Assembly (NCBI RefSeq): GCF_003287355.1
Contig: NZ_QMIM01000004.1
Location: forward strand, 62,001 to 126,000
Direction of reading: 5' to 3'
DNA length: 64,000 nt
Origin: Halorubrum sp. 48-1-W
Lineage (GTDB): Archaea; Halobacteriota; Halobacteria; Halobacteriales; Haloferacaceae
Position numbers and translations under genes: made by a program. Under the pieces are notes generated by a model. The model saw only the letters and a list, made by a program, of their open reading frames with translations. It was not told where the DNA came from and did not search any database. Shown one piece after another: positions 51,309 through 59,103 of this stretch (position 1 is its first letter; every line of letters begins with the position of its first letter).

Positions 51309-52442
51309 ATGTCGAACGAGCTGAAACGCGGGTTGGAAGGCGTCCTCGTCGCGGAGTCGGAGCTCAGTCACGTCGATGGGGAGGTCGGTAAGCTCGTCTA
51401 CCGCGGGTACGACATCGAGGAGTTGGCACGCGGCGCGAGCTACGAGGAGGTGCTCTACCTGCTCTGGCACGGCTCGCTTCCGACGCGCGCGGAGCTCGAC
51501 GATCTCCGAGAGCACCTCGCCGTCGAGCGATCCGTCGACGACGAGGTGCTCTCGACGGTCCGCACGCTCGCCGACGCCGGCGATCAACCGATGGCCGCGC
51601 TTCGCACCGCGGTCTCGATGCTCTCGGCGTACGACGGCGACGCCGAGAGCGAGGGCGTCCTCGCGGAGGGCGCACGGATCACGGCGAAGATGCCCACGAT
51701 CCTGGCCGCGTTCGAGCGCGCCCGCCAGGGTGAAGCGACAGTCGACCCCGACCCCGATCTCTCGCACGCGGGGAACTTCCTGTACATGCTCACCGGGACC
51801 GAGCCCGACGCGGTGAGCGAGGAGACGTTCGACATGGCGTTGACGCTCCACGCCGACCACGGGCTCAACGCCTCGACGTTCACGGCGCTGGTGATCGGCT
51901 CGACGTTGGCCGACGTCTACTCGTGTGTCACCGGCGGGATCGGCGCGCTCTCGGGGTCGCTCCACGGCGGCGCGAACCAGGACGTCATGGAGATGCTCCA
52001 CGAGATCGACGACTCGGACAAAGAGCCCGTCGAGTGGGTAAAAGACGCCCGCGAGAACGACCGCCGGATCCCCGGCTTCGGCCACCGCGTGTACAAGGTG
52101 AAGGACCCGCGCGCGCGGATCCTCGAGGGGAAACTCCGAGACCTCGCCGACTCCTCGGGCGACCGGAAGTGGCTCGAGTACACCACCGCCATCGAGTCAC
52201 ACCTCGCCGACGAGGGGCTCGTCGAGAAGGGGATCGCCCCGAACGTCGACTTCTACTCGGGGTCCGTCTACGACGCCATGGGGATCCCGATGGACCTGTA
52301 CACGCCCATCTTCGCGATGAGCCGCGTCGGCGGCTGGATCGCCCACGTCCGCGAGTACCAGGAGGACAACCGGCTCATCCGGCCACGGGCGCGGTACACC
52401 GGCCCCGAGACGGCCGACTTCGTGTCGATCGACGAACGATAG
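51309..52442 (+). CDS. gltA: citrate synthase
   Basis: This 377-residue enzyme has GLEGVLVAESELSHVDGEVGKLVYRGYDIEEL in its N-terminus (short motif LVYRGYDIEELA, near 29-40). Other conserved blocks are HADHGLNASTFTALVIGSTLAD (HADHGLNAST near 181), GALSGSLHGGANQDVMEML (near 214-232), PGFGHRVYKVKDPRA (near 258) and FYSGSVYDAMGIP (near 318). The catalytic His pair is in LHGGAN and GFGHRVY, with Asp in the FYSG region. It condenses acetyl-CoA and oxaloacetate. The size fits the archaeal/2-methylcitrate-like type. It is near KorAB, completing the TCA entry. Confidence 0.95.
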   Translation: MSNELKRGLEGVLVAESELSHVDGEVGKLVYRGYDIEELARGASYEEVLYLLWHGSLPTRAELDDLREHLAVERSVDDEVLSTVRTLADAGDQPMAALRTAVSMLSAYDGDAESEGVLAEGARITAKMPTILAAFERARQGEATVDPDPDLSHAGNFLYMLTGTEPDAVSEETFDMALTLHADHGLNASTFTALVIGSTLADVYSCVTGGIGALSGSLHGGANQDVMEMLHEIDDSDKEPVEWVKDARENDRRIPGFGHRVYKVKDPRARILEGKLRDLADSSGDRKWLEYTTAIESHLADEGLVEKGIAPNVDFYSGSVYDAMGIPMDLYTPIFAMSRVGGWIAHVREYQEDNRLIRPRARYTGPETADFVSIDER

Positions 52443-52510
52443 CTCCGTCGACTCGACGGGTCCGCCACCGCCCGTCGAAACCGCCCGCTCACAGGATCCG
52501 AACCGCCCGC

Positions 52511-53749
52511 CTACGACGACGCGAACCGCTTGCGGAGGTACTTCGCCAGTATCGGGAGGTCGTCGAGGTGGAGGAGCTTCCGCATCGCCCGTTTGTCCCC
52601 GCGGTTGACCGCCGCGAGCGTGTCCTCGTCCGTCCGGCGGAGGTCGCGCATGAGGCGGTCGTAGCGCTCGTTCGGCGCGAGGTACAGGAGCTCGGTGAGC
52701 ACCAGCCGCGAGTTCATCCGCGGGGCCACGTCACGGTGCCAGAGTTCCTCGTAGATCGCGAGGCTCTCGGCGTCGGTCGGCTGGGCTGCGTCGGTGAAAC
52801 ACCGGTCTATCGACATCGCCGCGGCGCGCGCGGACTTCATTCCCTTGTGGATCCCCTCGCCCCACAGCGGGTCGATGGTGGGGACGGTGTCGCCGATGGC
52901 GAGGAAGCCGTCCGTGTGCATCCGCCCGGGTCGCTGGATGTGTGCCGACCCGCGGTGGACCTTCCCCTCCAGGAACTCGGCGTCGGCGAAGCGCGGGTCC
53001 GCCTCGAGCCAGCCCTCGAGGTAGCCGTCGATGGTCTTGCCCTCCTCGCCGGCCTCGCGGTGGCGGTCGTTCTGGATGTAACACAGCCCCACCTTCGCGG
53101 TGTCCTCGCCCGTGGCGAAGATCCACGAGTAGCCGCCCGGGGCGATGTCGTGGTCGAGCCGGAGCATCATCGCCCGCCGGAGGTCGCCGTACTCGGGGTG
53201 GTTCAGGTCGACGTTCTCCATCTCGTACTCGATGCCGATCGCCTGGTTCTCGCGTTCGAGGTCGACCACGTCGAGCGCGCTCGCGATCGGCGCGGCCGGG
53301 CCGGTGGCGTCGACGACGACGTCGGCGTACACTTCCTCGTCGCCGTCGTACCGCACGCCTTCGATGACGCCGTCGTCGTCGAGGATCGGTCGGGACACCC
53401 GCGAGTCGAACCGGTACTCCGCGCCCTGCTCACGGCCGTCGGCGACGAGGTATCGCTTGAACTCGGCGAACTCCAGCACCGCGCCCGGCTGGTAGGACTC
53501 GTAGTAGTCGTTCGGCGACTCCAACACCACGTCGTCGGTGTAGGACATCACGACGTCGTCCGGGATCCCGAACGCCGACATCATCGAGGGGAACGTCCCC
53601 GCGGTCGACTTGTTGCTCTGCCGCGGGAACTCGTCTTCGGCCTCCGTCTCGAGGACGACGACGTCGTACCCGCGGGCGGCCAGATCGCGGGCACACTGCG
53701 CCCCCGCCGGCCCGGCACCCGCGATCGCGACGTCGTAACGGTCTGGCAT
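52511..53749 (-). CDS. geranylgeranyl reductase family flavoprotein
   Basis: This 412-residue FAD enzyme has the Rossmann GAGPAGAQCARDLA (near 10-23), an ADVVVDATGPAAPI segment (near 143) and the FAD-closing GDTVPTIDPLWGEGIHKGMKSA (short: GDTVPTIDPLWGEG, near 286-299). This is the archaeal digeranylgeranylglycerophospholipid reductase family, which saturates lipid isoprenoid chains. CARD/R-x-S-x-A-G-like PRQSNKSTAG (near 42) is also seen. It may instead be a menaquinone or carotenoid reductase paralogue. The start at 53749 is clear. It is co-oriented with korAB but separated by about 150 bases. Confidence 0.88.
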   Translation of the reverse strand: MPDRYDVAIAGAGPAGAQCARDLAARGYDVVVLETEAEDEFPRQSNKSTAGTFPSMMSAFGIPDDVVMSYTDDVVLESPNDYYESYQPGAVLEFAEFKRYLVADGREQGAEYRFDSRVSRPILDDDGVIEGVRYDGDEEVYADVVVDATGPAAPIASALDVVDLERENQAIGIEYEMENVDLNHPEYGDLRRAMMLRLDHDIAPGGYSWIFATGEDTAKVGLCYIQNDRHREAGEEGKTIDGYLEGWLEADPRFADAEFLEGKVHRGSAHIQRPGRMHTDGFLAIGDTVPTIDPLWGEGIHKGMKSARAAAMSIDRCFTDAAQPTDAESLAIYEELWHRDVAPRMNSRLVLTELLYLAPNERYDRLMRDLRRTDEDTLAAVNRGDKRAMRKLLHLDDLPILAKYLRKRFASS

Positions 53750-53901
53750 ACGCGTACATACCGACCCGTGTAATTAGGTTTGCCGAAACGGGACGATACT
53801 CCGGAGGAACCCGCCGCTGTCGGCCGTTTTTGACCGAATCTGGAGGTCGGGATTCGAACGGTAGCCGAGGCGGGAACGGACGCGAGCGGACGCCGCGCCG
53901 T

Positions 53902-54765
53902 TCAGTAGAACTCGCGGACCAGGTCGGTCGCGTTCTCCGGCGCGCCGTCGGGTATCCGTGACATGTCCTCGTCGACGCCGTGTTGCTCGTGGTACGGGAC
54001 CGACGACTCGTCCTGATAGATGACGCCCTGATACTCCTTGTCGGAGTCGAGGATGACGTCCTTGGCTGCGTCGTAGTCGGTCGGGTCGTGGTCGTCCTCC
54101 GCGAGGTCGACGAGCGAGTCGCGGAAGTAGTCGTAGGTGTCGACGTCGTTGAACGTCACGCACGGCGAGTAGACGTTCACGAAGCCGAAGCCGTCGTGTT
54201 CGACGGCCTGCTGGATGATCTCCTGGTGACGCAGGGCGTCGGAGGAGAACGACTGGGCGATGAACGTCGCCCCCGACGCGAGCGCGAGCGCGTGCGGGTT
54301 GACCGGGGGCTGTTTGGGGCCCTCCGGGGTCGTCGCCGTCTCGAAGTCCTCACGCGAGGTCGGCGACGCCTGACCCTTCGTCAGGCCGTAGATGCGGTTG
54401 TCCATCACGACGTACGTCATGTCGACGTTGCGCCGGACGGCGTGGACGAAGTGGCCCGCGCCGATGGAGTAGCCGTCGCCGTCGCCGCCGGCGACCATCA
54501 CCTCGATGTCCGGACGCGCCATCTTCACGCCGGTCCCGACGGGGAGCGCCCGCCCGTGGACCCCGTGGAGCGCGTAGCTGTGCATGTACGTGCCGATCTT
54601 GCCGGAACAGCCGATGCCGGCGACGACGAAGGTGTTGTCGGGGTCGTTGCCCGTCTCCGCGAGGGCCTTCATCATCCCGTTCATCGTCCCGAAGTCGCCG
54701 CATCCCGGGCACCACGTCGGTTGCTTGTCGGATTTGAAGTCGGTGAATCGAACGTCTGAACTCAT
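53902..54765 (-). CDS. korB: 2-oxoacid:ferredoxin oxidoreductase beta subunit (2-oxoglutarate type)
   Basis: This 287-residue TPP-binding subunit has WCPGCGDFGTMNGM (near 18), GIGCSGKIGTYMHSYA (near 51) and GGDGDGYSIGAGHF (near 93-106), followed by MDNRIYGLTKGQ. It belongs to the same family as porB but lacks its C-terminal extension, matching KorB. With KorA it converts 2-oxoglutarate to succinyl-CoA with ferredoxin as acceptor. ATG 54765 lies 2 bases after the korA stop, indicating translational coupling. Confidence 0.9.
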   Translation of the reverse strand: MSSDVRFTDFKSDKQPTWCPGCGDFGTMNGMMKALAETGNDPDNTFVVAGIGCSGKIGTYMHSYALHGVHGRALPVGTGVKMARPDIEVMVAGGDGDGYSIGAGHFVHAVRRNVDMTYVVMDNRIYGLTKGQASPTSREDFETATTPEGPKQPPVNPHALALASGATFIAQSFSSDALRHQEIIQQAVEHDGFGFVNVYSPCVTFNDVDTYDYFRDSLVDLAEDDHDPTDYDAAKDVILDSDKEYQGVIYQDESSVPYHEQHGVDEDMSRIPDGAPENATDLVREFY

Positions 54766-54767
54766 TG

Positions 54768-56525
54768 TTATGCCTCCACCCCCGCGTCGAGGGTCTCTCT
54801 GATCTCCCGTGCGAGCTCGTCGGCCTTGAACCGCACGCCGTCGTACTTGTTTATCCGGTCGACGCGCTCCAGCACGTCGTGTTCGACGAGGTCCGCGAAC
54901 TGCCCGGTCTCGTTACACTCCACGACGATCACCTGTTCGGCGTCGTCGACGGCGTCCGAGAGGTCCGGCCGCGGGAAGACGTACGGAACCGAGAGCACGC
55001 GGATGTCGACGCCGTCCGCCTCGAGCATGTCGAGCGCCTCGGCGAGCGCGCCCTCGTTCGACCCCCACGTGACCACGAGGTTCTCGGCGTCCGCGTCGCC
55101 GAACTCCCGCGGGCTCCAGTCTTCGCGTTCCGTCGCGGTCTCGACCTTCCGGTTGCGCTTGTCGACCTGCTCGACGCGCATCGCCGTGTCCTCGGTCCGC
55201 CGGCCCTGTTCGTCGTGTTCGAGGCCGGTCGACATGTGTGCGCCGTCGACCGTCCCGGGGAACGCCCGCGGGGAGATGCCGTCGTCGGTCAGCTCGTGCG
55301 GCATGAACCCGCCGCTCTCCGAGAGGTGCTCGCCGACCGAGGAGTCGTCGACGACGAAGCCGCGGTCGACCTCCACCTCGTCCATGTCGAAGGTGTCCGG
55401 CGTGAACGTCTGTTCGGTGACGGCGAGCGACAGGTCGGCCGTGAGGTAGACGGGTAGCTGGTACTTCTCGGCGAGGTTGAACGCTTCGACCGTCTTCCAG
55501 AAGCACTCGTCGACGGTGGTGGGCGCGAGCACGAACCGCGGCACCTCGCCGTGGCCGCCGTACAGCATGTGGTTCAGGTCACCCTGTTCCTGTTTCGTCG
55601 GCATCCCGGTGGAGGGACCCGAGCGCATCACGTTACAGATGACGAGCGGGGTCTCCGAGGTGGCGACGAGCCCGAACGTCTCCGTCATCAGGTCGACACC
55701 GGGCCCGGAAGTCGCCGTCATCGAGCGCGCGCCGCCGCGTGCGGCACCGAGCGCCATGTTGATCGCCGACAGCTCGTCTTCCGCCTGGACGACGTGGCCG
55801 CCGTACCGCTCGAGCCGGCCGGTGAGGTATGTCATCACGTCCGTCGCGGGCGTGATCGGGTACCCGGCGTAGAAGCGACAGCCGGCCGCGATGGCGCCCA
55901 TGCCGATGGCCTCGTCGCCGTTGAGGAGGACGTAGTCCTCGTCGGTGGTCTCCAAGTCGTAGTCGAACTCGTGGTCGTACTCCTCGTCGACGTACGACTG
56001 CCCCGCGCGGGCGGCCTCCTTGTTGTTGTCGACGAGCTTCTTGCCCTTGTCGCCGAAGCGCTTCTCGAGGGCGGAATCGAGGTTCTCGATGGGGAACTCC
56101 GCGACCTCGCAGGCCGCGCCGAGCGCGACGACGTTCCGCATGATCGCGCCGCCGGCCTCCTCGGCGAGCCGCTTGAGCGGCACGTCGATGCCGGTCATCC
56201 CCTCCGGGATCTCGACGTTCTGCATCGTGGTCCGCTCGCCGTCGTAGATGATCACGGACCCCTCGTGGAGCTCGTCGAGGTTCTCCTCGATGGTCCGGGG
56301 GGTCAACGCGATGAGCACGTCGAGTCTGTCCACCACGCTCTGTACCTTGTCGACGGAGGTTCGCACCTTGTACGCGGTGTATCCGCCGCGGATCCGCGAA
56401 GCGAAGTCCTTCGACGTGAACACGTGTCGACCCGATCGAGACAGGGCCTGCGCGAAGATCTTGCCCGTCGAGTCGATGCCGTCGCCGGCCTCCCCGCCGA
56501 CGGCCCAGTTGAAGTCCGCAACCAT
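54768..56525 (-). CDS. korA: 2-oxoacid:ferredoxin oxidoreductase alpha subunit (2-oxoglutarate type)
   Basis: This 585-residue subunit starts MVADFNWAVGGEAGDGIDSTG and carries DFASRIRGGYTAYKVR (near 43), GYPITPATDVMTYL (near 223) and GPSTGMPTKQEQGD (near 312). The gamma-alpha domain order is as in PorA, but the protein is 46 residues shorter, matching KorA. A longer ATG (six codons upstream) would give an extra MNRRHR and is not favoured. The promoter region contains a perfect 7-bp inverted repeat. It is followed by korB. Confidence 0.9.
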   Translation of the reverse strand: MVADFNWAVGGEAGDGIDSTGKIFAQALSRSGRHVFTSKDFASRIRGGYTAYKVRTSVDKVQSVVDRLDVLIALTPRTIEENLDELHEGSVIIYDGERTTMQNVEIPEGMTGIDVPLKRLAEEAGGAIMRNVVALGAACEVAEFPIENLDSALEKRFGDKGKKLVDNNKEAARAGQSYVDEEYDHEFDYDLETTDEDYVLLNGDEAIGMGAIAAGCRFYAGYPITPATDVMTYLTGRLERYGGHVVQAEDELSAINMALGAARGGARSMTATSGPGVDLMTETFGLVATSETPLVICNVMRSGPSTGMPTKQEQGDLNHMLYGGHGEVPRFVLAPTTVDECFWKTVEAFNLAEKYQLPVYLTADLSLAVTEQTFTPDTFDMDEVEVDRGFVVDDSSVGEHLSESGGFMPHELTDDGISPRAFPGTVDGAHMSTGLEHDEQGRRTEDTAMRVEQVDKRNRKVETATEREDWSPREFGDADAENLVVTWGSNEGALAEALDMLEADGVDIRVLSVPYVFPRPDLSDAVDDAEQVIVVECNETGQFADLVEHDVLERVDRINKYDGVRFKADELAREIRETLDAGVEA

Positions 56526-56579
56526 TCTATGTCGACGGTTCACCCGGACTCATCAAAAGGCTTCTGGATGGCGGTATCC

Positions 56580-56600
56580 GACGAATATTCAACATTCGTC
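56580..56600. promoter_or_regulatory. candidate operator upstream of korA
   Basis: GACGAAT (56580-56586) and ATTCGTC (56594-56600) form a perfect 7-bp inverted repeat with a 7-base spacer (attcaac). It lies about 20 bases upstream of the korA TATA candidate, a usual site for an Lrp-type or other dimeric regulator. Regulator unknown. Confidence 0.45.
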
Positions 56601-56740
56601 CTATTTCTCGCGAATATTGTCGGTTTATCGCCCCGATATGCCGTACAAACACGTCGATAGTTGTCGATCGTCAATCGGATCCGTTCCGATCGACACCGGT
56701 CGTCGCAGTCTGTTTCGACGTTCGTCGAATCGATTTGGAT

Positions 56741-56830
56741 CGATCGGTCCGGGTCGATCGGTCCGGGTCAGACGAACCGATCTCCACACGTCGAGGACCG
56801 ATCTCCACACGTCGAGGACCGATCTCCACG
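56741..56830 (+). repeat. two adjacent short tandem repeats
   Basis: cgatcggtccgggt is repeated at 56741 and 56755 (14 bp). A 21-bp unit, accgatctccacacgtcgag plus g, is repeated at 56776 and 56797, with a third partial copy from 56818. They lie directly before the flavin oxidoreductase gene. Confidence 0.9.
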
Positions 56831-56873
56831 TAGAGACGAGAACACGTTTGTGCGTGAGGGACTCACGAAGGGT

Positions 56874-57518
56874 ATGGACGCGACAGTCACGGTGACGTCG
56901 GTCGAGGAGGTGGGGTCGGACACGTACGCGATCCGGTTCGATACCCCCGCAGGATTCGCCGCCGAACCTGGCCAGTTCGTGAAGTTGGGGACGGAGATCG
57001 ACGGCGAACCGGTCTCGCGGTTTTACACCCTCTCCTCGCCGACGACCGAGGGGACCTTCGAGGTCACGGTCGGGATCGACGTCGAGGAGGGCGGCGACTT
57101 CTCGCGGTTCCTCGCCGACATCGAGCCCGGCGTCGAGATGTCGCTCTCGGGCCCCTTCGGCGACCAGCACTACGACGGCGAGGGCCGCGTCGTGATCCTC
57201 GCCGGCGGCCCCGGCGTCGGCCCGGCCGTCGCCATCGCCCGACGCGCGCTCGACGACGGCGGGGAGGCGGCGGTCGTCTACCGCGACGACGAACCCGCCC
57301 ACGTGGCCCGCCTCGACGACCTCCGGACACGGGGCGCGTCGATCGACGTGCTCGACGGCGACGTCGACCTGACCGGCGCGGTCGCGGACGCGGTGACCGG
57401 CGCGGACGACGAGGCCGTCTTCGTCTACGGCTTCGCCGACTTCGTCGACGACGCCCGGGACGCCGTCGAGGCTGCCGACAGCGACGCCGACGCCGTGAAA
57501 GTCGAGAACTTCGGGTAG
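56874..57518 (+). CDS. FAD-binding oxidoreductase of ferredoxin-NADP reductase type
   Basis: This 214-residue protein has the FNR-like FAD motif SRFYTLSSPTTEG (R-x-Y-x-x-S, near 43-55). The nucleotide motif is LAGGPGVGPAVAIARRAL (near 104-121). It ends VENFG. The terminal C-G-P motif common to NADPH-binding members is missing (FVYGFADFV). It could reduce or oxidise ferredoxin and NAD(P)H, which fits its place next to ferredoxin-dependent KorAB, or act as a flavin reductase. The start at 56874 is clear. Confidence 0.82.
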   Translation: MDATVTVTSVEEVGSDTYAIRFDTPAGFAAEPGQFVKLGTEIDGEPVSRFYTLSSPTTEGTFEVTVGIDVEEGGDFSRFLADIEPGVEMSLSGPFGDQHYDGEGRVVILAGGPGVGPAVAIARRALDDGGEAAVVYRDDEPAHVARLDDLRTRGASIDVLDGDVDLTGAVADAVTGADDEAVFVYGFADFVDDARDAVEAADSDADAVKVENFG

Positions 57519-57613
57519 GGTCCGACGAACCGACACGTCCGGCCGGCAGTCGGAGTGAACCCCTCGAAAATAACCCTCACGATTGATTACCGTGGCTCCC
57601 GTCGCCGACGCAC

Positions 57614-58000
57614 ATGGGAGACGTACCCGTCGGTCGGCTCATGTCGACGGACCTCGTGACGATCGCTGTCGACGCCACCGCGGCGGAGGCGGCCGAACGA
57701 ATGTTGGAGACGGGGGTGGGCTCCGTCCTCGTCGTCGACGACGAGGGTCGGCTGGAGGGGCTCCTCACCGGGTGGGACTTCGTACAGCTCGTCCGCGAGA
57801 ACGATCCGCACGACGAGACGCTCGTCCGCGAGTGTATGACCGTCGACGTCGTCACCGCCTCCCGGAACGAGTCGGTCGATGCGCTTGCCGACCTCGCCGA
57901 CGGCGAGTACAGCCACCTGCCGGTGACCGACGACGACGGCGTCGTGGTCGGGATGCTGTCGACCACCGATCTCACGGAACACCTCGCCGAACGGCGGTGA
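57614..58000 (+). CDS. two-CBS-domain protein A
   Basis: This 128-residue protein is a tandem CBS pair: MSTDLVTIAVDATAAEAA (near 10) with VDDEGRLEGLLTGWDFV, then CMTVDVVTASRNESVDAL (near 74) with VTDDDGVVVGMLSTTDL. CBS pairs bind adenine nucleotides and gate channels or enzymes. No effector domain is fused, so it should act on a partner. A close relative lies at 58644, beyond two small membrane proteins. The start at 57614 is clear. Confidence 0.88.
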   Translation: MGDVPVGRLMSTDLVTIAVDATAAEAAERMLETGVGSVLVVDDEGRLEGLLTGWDFVQLVRENDPHDETLVRECMTVDVVTASRNESVDALADLADGEYSHLPVTDDDGVVVGMLSTTDLTEHLAERR

Positions 58001-58025
58001 GCTGTGTCGCCGTCGGCGGGGCGGT

Positions 58026-58247
58026 TCACCCCTGGTGTACCTGCTCGTCGTAGGTCGCCCCCGCAGCGATCAGGAACCCGATGATCGCGGTGACCAGCGC
58101 GATGCTCCCGATCGCCACGACGGCGATCGAGAACAGGTCGCCCGGGAGCACCCGCGCCGACGTGAGCAGTGACACCGCCGTGACGGACGCGATGAGCGTG
58201 AGGAGCCGCGCGAGCCGCCCGACGTCGATCGCGTTCTCACTCGACAT
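58026..58247 (-). CDS. small two-helix membrane protein
   Basis: This 73-residue protein has two hydrophobic helices: LLTLIASVTAVSLLTSARVL and LFSIAVVAIGSIALVTAIIGFLIAAG (cut: SIALVTAIIGFLIAAG). The tail is short and polar (TYDEQVHQG). It overlaps the next upstream gene by 11 bases, so the two are likely translated together. No family is recognised. It converges with the CBS gene to its left with a 25-base gap. Confidence 0.7.
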   Translation of the reverse strand: MSSENAIDVGRLARLLTLIASVTAVSLLTSARVLPGDLFSIAVVAIGSIALVTAIIGFLIAAGATYDEQVHQG

Positions 58248-58494
58248 AGCGTTTGAGTTCGTTGAGAACGCCGTCGTAGTCGTCCTCGCGGGCCGTATTC
58301 CCGAGCGAGTGGATCGACTGACACACCCACATCCCCGCGGTGAAGTTCAACAGCGCGACGAACGAGACCAGCCCGAGCTGTGTCTCGAGGCCGAGCCCGA
58401 TCGCGAACCCGCCGATCAACGTCACCGCCATGATGCTGTGGGTTACGAGCGACCGCTTCCCGAAGTCGGCCAACGCGCCGGTTGCGACTGACAT
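58237..58494 (-). CDS. small two-helix membrane protein, partner of the preceding
   Basis: This 85-residue protein has two hydrophobic helices (SIMAVTLIGGFAIGLGL and LVSFVALLNFTAGMWVC) and ends in a short acidic amphipathic helix (EDDYDGVLNELKRYVE). It heads the two-gene overlapping unit. The lone Cys at the second helix end is not diagnostic. Function is unknown; the position between two CBS genes suggests a regulated membrane complex. Confidence 0.7.
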   Translation of the reverse strand: MSVATGALADFGKRSLVTHSIMAVTLIGGFAIGLGLETQLGLVSFVALLNFTAGMWVCQSIHSLGNTAREDDYDGVLNELKRYVE

Positions 58495-58556
58495 ACCCTC
58501 ACAACGGGCCGGACCCGTTTATATCGATCGTGGCTGTACACGGCTGATCGATCGGT

Positions 58557-58610
58557 CGGTTACGCGATCGTCGACCGGTTACGCGACCGTCGACCGATTA
58601 CACCATCCGG
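58557..58610 (+). repeat. 19-bp tandem repeat before CBS protein B
   Basis: cggttacgcgatcgtcgac (58557-58575) is repeated with one change (58576-58594) and a diverged third copy from 58595. It precedes the CBS gene's start by about 35 bases. Confidence 0.85.
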
Positions 58611-58643
58611 AAGACCCAACACCCTCGGCGATCGAGGTGTGGT

Positions 58644-59018
58644 ATGGATTTACACGATCGCACCCGGGTCAGCGAGGTCATGTCGACGCCACTCGAGACG
58701 ATCGCGGCCGACGAGCCCGTCCGCGAGGCGGCCCGTCGCATGCGCGAGAAGGACATCAGCGCGCTCGTCGTCACCGCCGGCGGTGGCTGTATCGTCACCC
58801 AGAGCGACATCGTGGGGGCCGTCGCCGACGGGCTAGACACGGAGGAGACCTTCGTGAGGGACGTGATGACCGAGGACGTCGAGACCGTCACGCCGGACCT
58901 CCTGATGGAGGAGGTCGCGGCGATGATGACGATGTACGGCGTCAAACACCTCCCGGTCGTCGACGACGACTACGTCGGCATGATCTCCTCGACGGACGTG
59001 GCCGCGCACCTGTCGTAG
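58644..59018 (+). CDS. two-CBS-domain protein B
   Basis: This 124-residue protein has tandem CBS domains: VMSTPLETIAADEPVREAA (near 12) with IVTQSDIVGAVADG, then VMTEDVETVTPDLLMEEVA (near 73) with VVDDDYVGMISSTDVAAH. It resembles protein A in length and order but is clearly diverged. Its stop lies at the edge of a 15-bp repeat array. Partner unknown; the nearby MgtC-like gene might be a target. Confidence 0.88.
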   Translation: MDLHDRTRVSEVMSTPLETIAADEPVREAARRMREKDISALVVTAGGGCIVTQSDIVGAVADGLDTEETFVRDVMTEDVETVTPDLLMEEVAAMMTMYGVKHLPVVDDDYVGMISSTDVAAHLS

Positions 59019-59077
59019 TCGTCGTTTCGGGAGTCGCCGTTTCGGGAGTCGTCGTTTCGGGAGTCGTCGTTTCGGGA
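59018..59077 (+). repeat. four copies of a 15-bp repeat
   Basis: gtcgtcgtttcggga is present at 59018, 59033 (one change), 59048 and 59063. It begins at the last base of the CBS gene stop and ends 27 bases before the MgtC-like gene's stop. Confidence 0.93.
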
Positions 59078-59103
59078 GTCACCGTAGGGGAGCCACGCAG
59101 GGT

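Larger units (their letters stand above)
56526..56873. other. divergent promoter region korA / flavin oxidoreductase
   Basis: The 348-base gap has no supportable gene. On the korA side, ccttttgat on the minus strand (about 56555-56563) is a TATA candidate. Further right are the inverted repeat at 56580-56600, an AT-rich segment and two short tandem repeat sets in front of the flavoprotein gene. Confidence 0.6.

Noticed and set aside
53838-53862. GATTCGAAC-like string resembling a tRNA T-arm
   Set aside because: No acceptor, D-arm or anticodon stem could be matched on either strand.
58557-59077. Possible CRISPR array
   Set aside because: The repeats are directly tandem without spacers and no cas gene is present.
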